Positions 4,476 through 6,739 of a stretch of DNA of 6,739 bases are shown here, piece by piece. The DNA is taken from positions 1 to 6,739 of the forward strand of contig JABFRY010000377.1 in assembly GCA_013140955.1 (NCBI GenBank), given 5' to 3'. A program made the position numbers and the translations under genes. The notes under the pieces were generated by a model, which did no database searches, had not been told where the DNA came from, and saw only the letters and a program-made list of their open reading frames with translations. Positions within the stretch are counted from its first letter, which is position 1; each line of letters begins with the position of its first letter. The stretch comes from Acidobacteriota bacterium (GTDB lineage Bacteria; Acidobacteriota; Vicinamibacteria; Vicinamibacterales; UBA2999).

Positions 4476-6611
4476 TCAGTTGCCGGCCCCCGCGGGCGTC
4501 GGCAGTTCGAACACCCACAGCGCCGCGCCACGGTCCGGCGGATTCCGGATTTCTGGCACGAGCGCCGGGAAGGTGGCCGCCTGCGCGCCGCCGTTGCCGA
4601 CGACCACCGCGACGTACTGCTTCCCGTTCACCTCGTAGCTGATGGGCGCCGAGTTGGGCACGTCGTTCAGCCGCGTGCGCCACAGCTCGCGGCCCGTCGC
4701 ATCGTCGTAGGCCGCGAAGACCCGGTCGAGAGCGCCTGCGAAGACCACGCCGCCCGCGGTGGCCAGGACGCCCGTGGACTGCGGCGCGCGCTGCCGCATC
4801 ATCCACACGGTTTCCTTGGTCTCCACGTTGATGGCGTGCACGCGACCGTACTTGCCGTCGCTGTCGGGCCTCGGGCGCAGCGTCCACCGCACGCCGGTGG
4901 AGAGGCTCCCGCGGCCGCCGGCGGCCACCGGGGTGAGGTCCATGCACGCCTCGACGAGCGAGATGAACATGACCTTGCTGTTCGGGTTGTACGACTCGGG
5001 CAGCCAGTTCTTCGCGCCGCCCGCGTGCGGGCAGGTCGTGATGGCGTCGCCGTTGCCGGGAATCAGGCGCGGGTTGATGCGCTTGGCGCCGGTCACCGGG
5101 TCGATGCCGATGACGACGTCCTGCACGCCCAGGTCGAAGGAGAACGCGTACTTGCCGGTGGCGGCATCCACGAAGTCGAAGATGGCCTGCTTGCCGCCCG
5201 TGCCCACCAGCGTCGGGCCGTTGGGATTGGGCTTCAGCACCACGCGGCCGAACGACCAGTCGTAGTCCCACTGATCGTTGGGCTGATGCTGGAAGTGCCA
5301 CACCAGCTGCCCGTTGTCCGGGTTGAGCGCGATGGTCGCGTCCGTGTAGAGCAGATCGTTGTTCTCGCCGGCCACGAGGTTGCGGTACGGACCCGTGTCG
5401 TAGGTCTGGGCCACGCCGAAGTAGACGAGTCCGGTGGTGGCGTCGTAGCTGCCGGGCACCCACACCGACGCGCCGTTGCGCTGGTCGTAGGGCACGCCGT
5501 TCCACGTGTTCCCGCCGGGCTGATCCGGGCGGGGAATGGTGTTGAAGCGCCACGCCTCACGACCGGTTTCGGCGTCGAAGGCGACGATCCAGTTGGTGCC
5601 GCGGCGCCCCGTGGTGCTCGCAATCACCTTGCCCTTGGCGACGGTGACGCCTCCGGTGAGGCCGAAGCCCTGCGTCCGATCGGCCACCTGCTGATCCCAC
5701 ACCACGCGACCGGTCTTCGCGTCGAGCGCGACCATGTGCACGTCGGACGTGCCGGTATAGACCTTGTCGCCGTAGATGGCGATGGACCGCTTGACGCTCG
5801 GGTTCACGCCCATCGGCAGGCGGCGGCTGTACTGCCAGAGCAGGTCGCCGGTGACGGCGTCGAGCGCCTGCACCTTGTCGCCGTAGGCATGCGCGAAGAT
5901 GACGCCGTCGTGCACGAGCGGCGTGCCCTCGTTCGGCCCGTTCGGCAACGACCAGGTCCACGCCGGCCGCAGGTTGGACACGTTCGCCTTGGTGATCTGG
6001 CGCAGCGGGCTGAAACCCTGGCTGTCGTTGCCCCGGCGCCACGTGAGCCACTCGCCCGCCGCCGGGTTCTGCAGCATGGCGTCGGTCACCGGCGTGTAGC
6101 GGTCCAGGGGGTTGGGCGGCGCGGGCCACTCGGGCAGCGCCACGCCACCGGAGAGCCCGCCGCTCGGCCCACCCGCGAACCCGGGCAGCAGCATCGAGCG
6201 GAGTTCCTCCGGATTGGACGACACCGGCTTGTCGCTGGCGGCCAGCGTGTTCTGCGACATGATGTACGCGAGCAGGTTGGCGTGGGCTTCCGCGCCGAGC
6301 GTGCCGGGTGCAGCCGGCGGCATCTGCTCGATCTTCAGGAAGAGCGACTCGGCCGGCCGGCCGAACCAGGCGGAGCGGAACTCGACGCCGCGCACGGGCG
6401 GGCCGAACTCTCCGTCATCCAGGTTGGGCCCGTGGCAGGACGCGCAGTTCTGATCGTAGGCGGCCTTGCCCGCGGTCTGCTGGGCCACGGTGTACGACGG
6501 GCTGACGAGCTGCTGGGCATCGAGGCTGCTGGCAAACTGCAGCGCGAGCACGGCGCCGCCGGCCGCCAGCAGGCCAGCAAACACGAGGCGTGACGAGAGG
6601 GCTCTCTTCAC
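4476..6611 (-). CDS. Secreted PQQ-type beta-propeller dehydrogenase with N-terminal cytochrome c domain
   Basis: Predicted periplasmic quinohaemoprotein that oxidises an unknown substrate, probably an alcohol or polyol, and passes electrons from PQQ to its own haem c. It is 711 residues from the GTG at 6611, a start fixed by a perfect AAGGAG 6 nt upstream. Residues 1-32 form a signal peptide (basic KRALSSR, then a hydrophobic stretch to about 27; possible cleavage at SLDA/QQ). A cytochrome c domain (about 43-120) has the haem motif CASCH (56-60) and a likely axial Met97 in EQMPP. A Gly/Pro-rich linker (about 145-170) leads to the propeller (about 186-705), which has repeated A-x-D-x-x-TG-x-x-x-W motifs near 250, 296, 345, 429, 481, 503, 594 and 635. 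WDYD (448-451) supplies the probable catalytic Asp449, and Lys474 aligns with the PQQ-contacting Lys/Arg of the family. Oddities: no vicinal Cys pair, GVAQ in place of GTGN, and no visible metal-ligand Glu. Substrate and cofactor state are not deducible. Confidence 0.93.
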   Translation of the reverse strand: MKRALSSRLVFAGLLAAGGAVLALQFASSLDAQQLVSPSYTVAQQTAGKAAYDQNCASCHGPNLDDGEFGPPVRGVEFRSAWFGRPAESLFLKIEQMPPAAPGTLGAEAHANLLAYIMSQNTLAASDKPVSSNPEELRSMLLPGFAGGPSGGLSGGVALPEWPAPPNPLDRYTPVTDAMLQNPAAGEWLTWRRGNDSQGFSPLRQITKANVSNLRPAWTWSLPNGPNEGTPLVHDGVIFAHAYGDKVQALDAVTGDLLWQYSRRLPMGVNPSVKRSIAIYGDKVYTGTSDVHMVALDAKTGRVVWDQQVADRTQGFGLTGGVTVAKGKVIASTTGRRGTNWIVAFDAETGREAWRFNTIPRPDQPGGNTWNGVPYDQRNGASVWVPGSYDATTGLVYFGVAQTYDTGPYRNLVAGENNDLLYTDATIALNPDNGQLVWHFQHQPNDQWDYDWSFGRVVLKPNPNGPTLVGTGGKQAIFDFVDAATGKYAFSFDLGVQDVVIGIDPVTGAKRINPRLIPGNGDAITTCPHAGGAKNWLPESYNPNSKVMFISLVEACMDLTPVAAGGRGSLSTGVRWTLRPRPDSDGKYGRVHAINVETKETVWMMRQRAPQSTGVLATAGGVVFAGALDRVFAAYDDATGRELWRTRLNDVPNSAPISYEVNGKQYVAVVVGNGGAQAATFPALVPEIRNPPDRGAALWVFELPTPAGAGN

Positions 6612-6617
6612 TGACGT

Positions 6618-6623
6618 CTCCTT
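6618..6623 (-). promoter_or_regulatory. Strong ribosome binding site of the quinoprotein gene
   Basis: On the minus strand AAGGAG lies 6 nt before GTG (6609-6611), ideal in sequence and spacing. It decides the start in favour of this GTG, which begins directly at the basic n-region of the signal peptide. The in-frame ATG at 6698 would bury the signal peptide behind 29 extra residues. Confidence 0.88.
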
Positions 6624-6640
6624 GCGGAACAGGCAACGGT

Positions 6641-6650
6641 CGAGCGCTCG
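6641..6650. other. 10-bp perfect palindrome in the quinoprotein leader
   Basis: CGAGCGCTCG is its own reverse complement and lies about 30 bp upstream of the GTG start. It could be a small operator or hairpin, but a palindrome this short and GC-rich is weak evidence for function. Confidence 0.3.
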
Positions 6651-6671
6651 CCCCATGAACCGGGCCGACGC

Positions 6672-6704
6672 GCCGGGCTCCGGTCCTGCGACCGGCATCC
6701 CGGC
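6672..6704. other. Interrupted 12-bp hairpin upstream of the quinoprotein gene
   Basis: The outer stem is GCCGGG (6672-6677) with CCCGGC (6699-6704). The inner stem is CCGGTC (6680-6685) with GACCGG (6690-6695), enclosing a 4-base loop. The two are separated by a 2/3-base internal loop. There is no T-run on either side, so it is not an ordinary terminator. It may be a leader structure, an operator, or the end of an upstream unit outside the window. Confidence 0.5.
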
Positions 6705-6739
6705 ACGGCTCTGCCGCCGGGACGAACCCGGGGCATAGG

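Noticed and set aside
2932..4638. A 568-codon plus-strand frame over dapC and the following gap
   Set aside because: It is antisense to a well-supported aminotransferase, crosses the terminator hairpin and has no recognisable motif.
4005..6593. An 862-codon open frame on the plus strand
   Set aside because: It runs antisense to the clearly recognised quinoprotein and into dapC. Its translation is rich in Arg, His, Gly and Val with no recognisable domain, as expected when a GC-rich gene is read from the opposite strand.
6612..6698. An upstream ATG at 6698 as the quinoprotein start
   Set aside because: It would place 29 extra residues before the signal peptide and would ignore the perfect AAGGAG-6-GTG arrangement at 6609-6623.

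Overview
This window is GC-rich and reads as ordinary chromosomal DNA of a high-GC, Gram-negative-type bacterium. Evidence for that is the succinylase-branch diaminopimelate pathway, plus an exported quinoprotein with a haem c domain and signal peptide, which implies a periplasm. The cytochrome-first quinoprotein together with a bacterial arsM is reminiscent of Acidobacteriota such as Vicinamibacteria, but that assignment is an inference from gene content. I saw no rRNA, tRNA, CRISPR, insertion sequence or phage gene.

Layout. (1) Bases 1-717, plus strand: the 3' part of arsM, an arsenite S-adenosylmethionine methyltransferase, cut at its 5' end by the window. (2) Bases 718-906: a gap between convergent genes holding a 13-bp tandem repeat array (six units, 789-866), with small GC stem-loops near the ends of both flanking genes. 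(3) Bases 907-4131, minus strand: a tight three-gene operon transcribed dapC, dapD, dapE, with 14- and 19-nt gaps. It encodes three consecutive steps of lysine/meso-diaminopimelate synthesis (succinyltransferase DapD, aminotransferase DapC, desuccinylase DapE). (4) Bases 4132-4475: a 344-bp gap with a possible dapC promoter, a 13-bp direct duplication and a clear rho-independent terminator for the next gene. (5) Bases 4476-6611, minus strand: a secreted PQQ-type beta-propeller dehydrogenase with an N-terminal cytochrome c domain and an excellent Shine-Dalgarno before a GTG start. (6) Bases 6612-6739: its leader, with a short palindrome and an interrupted 12-bp hairpin.

The dap genes work as one pathway supplying lysine and the peptidoglycan cross-link. 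arsM (arsenic detoxification) and the quinoprotein (periplasmic oxidation with electron transfer to haem c) look like independent neighbours. I do not see a convincing new multi-gene system. The points most worth a second look are the quinoprotein's apparently altered metal-binding motifs and the 13-bp repeat array.
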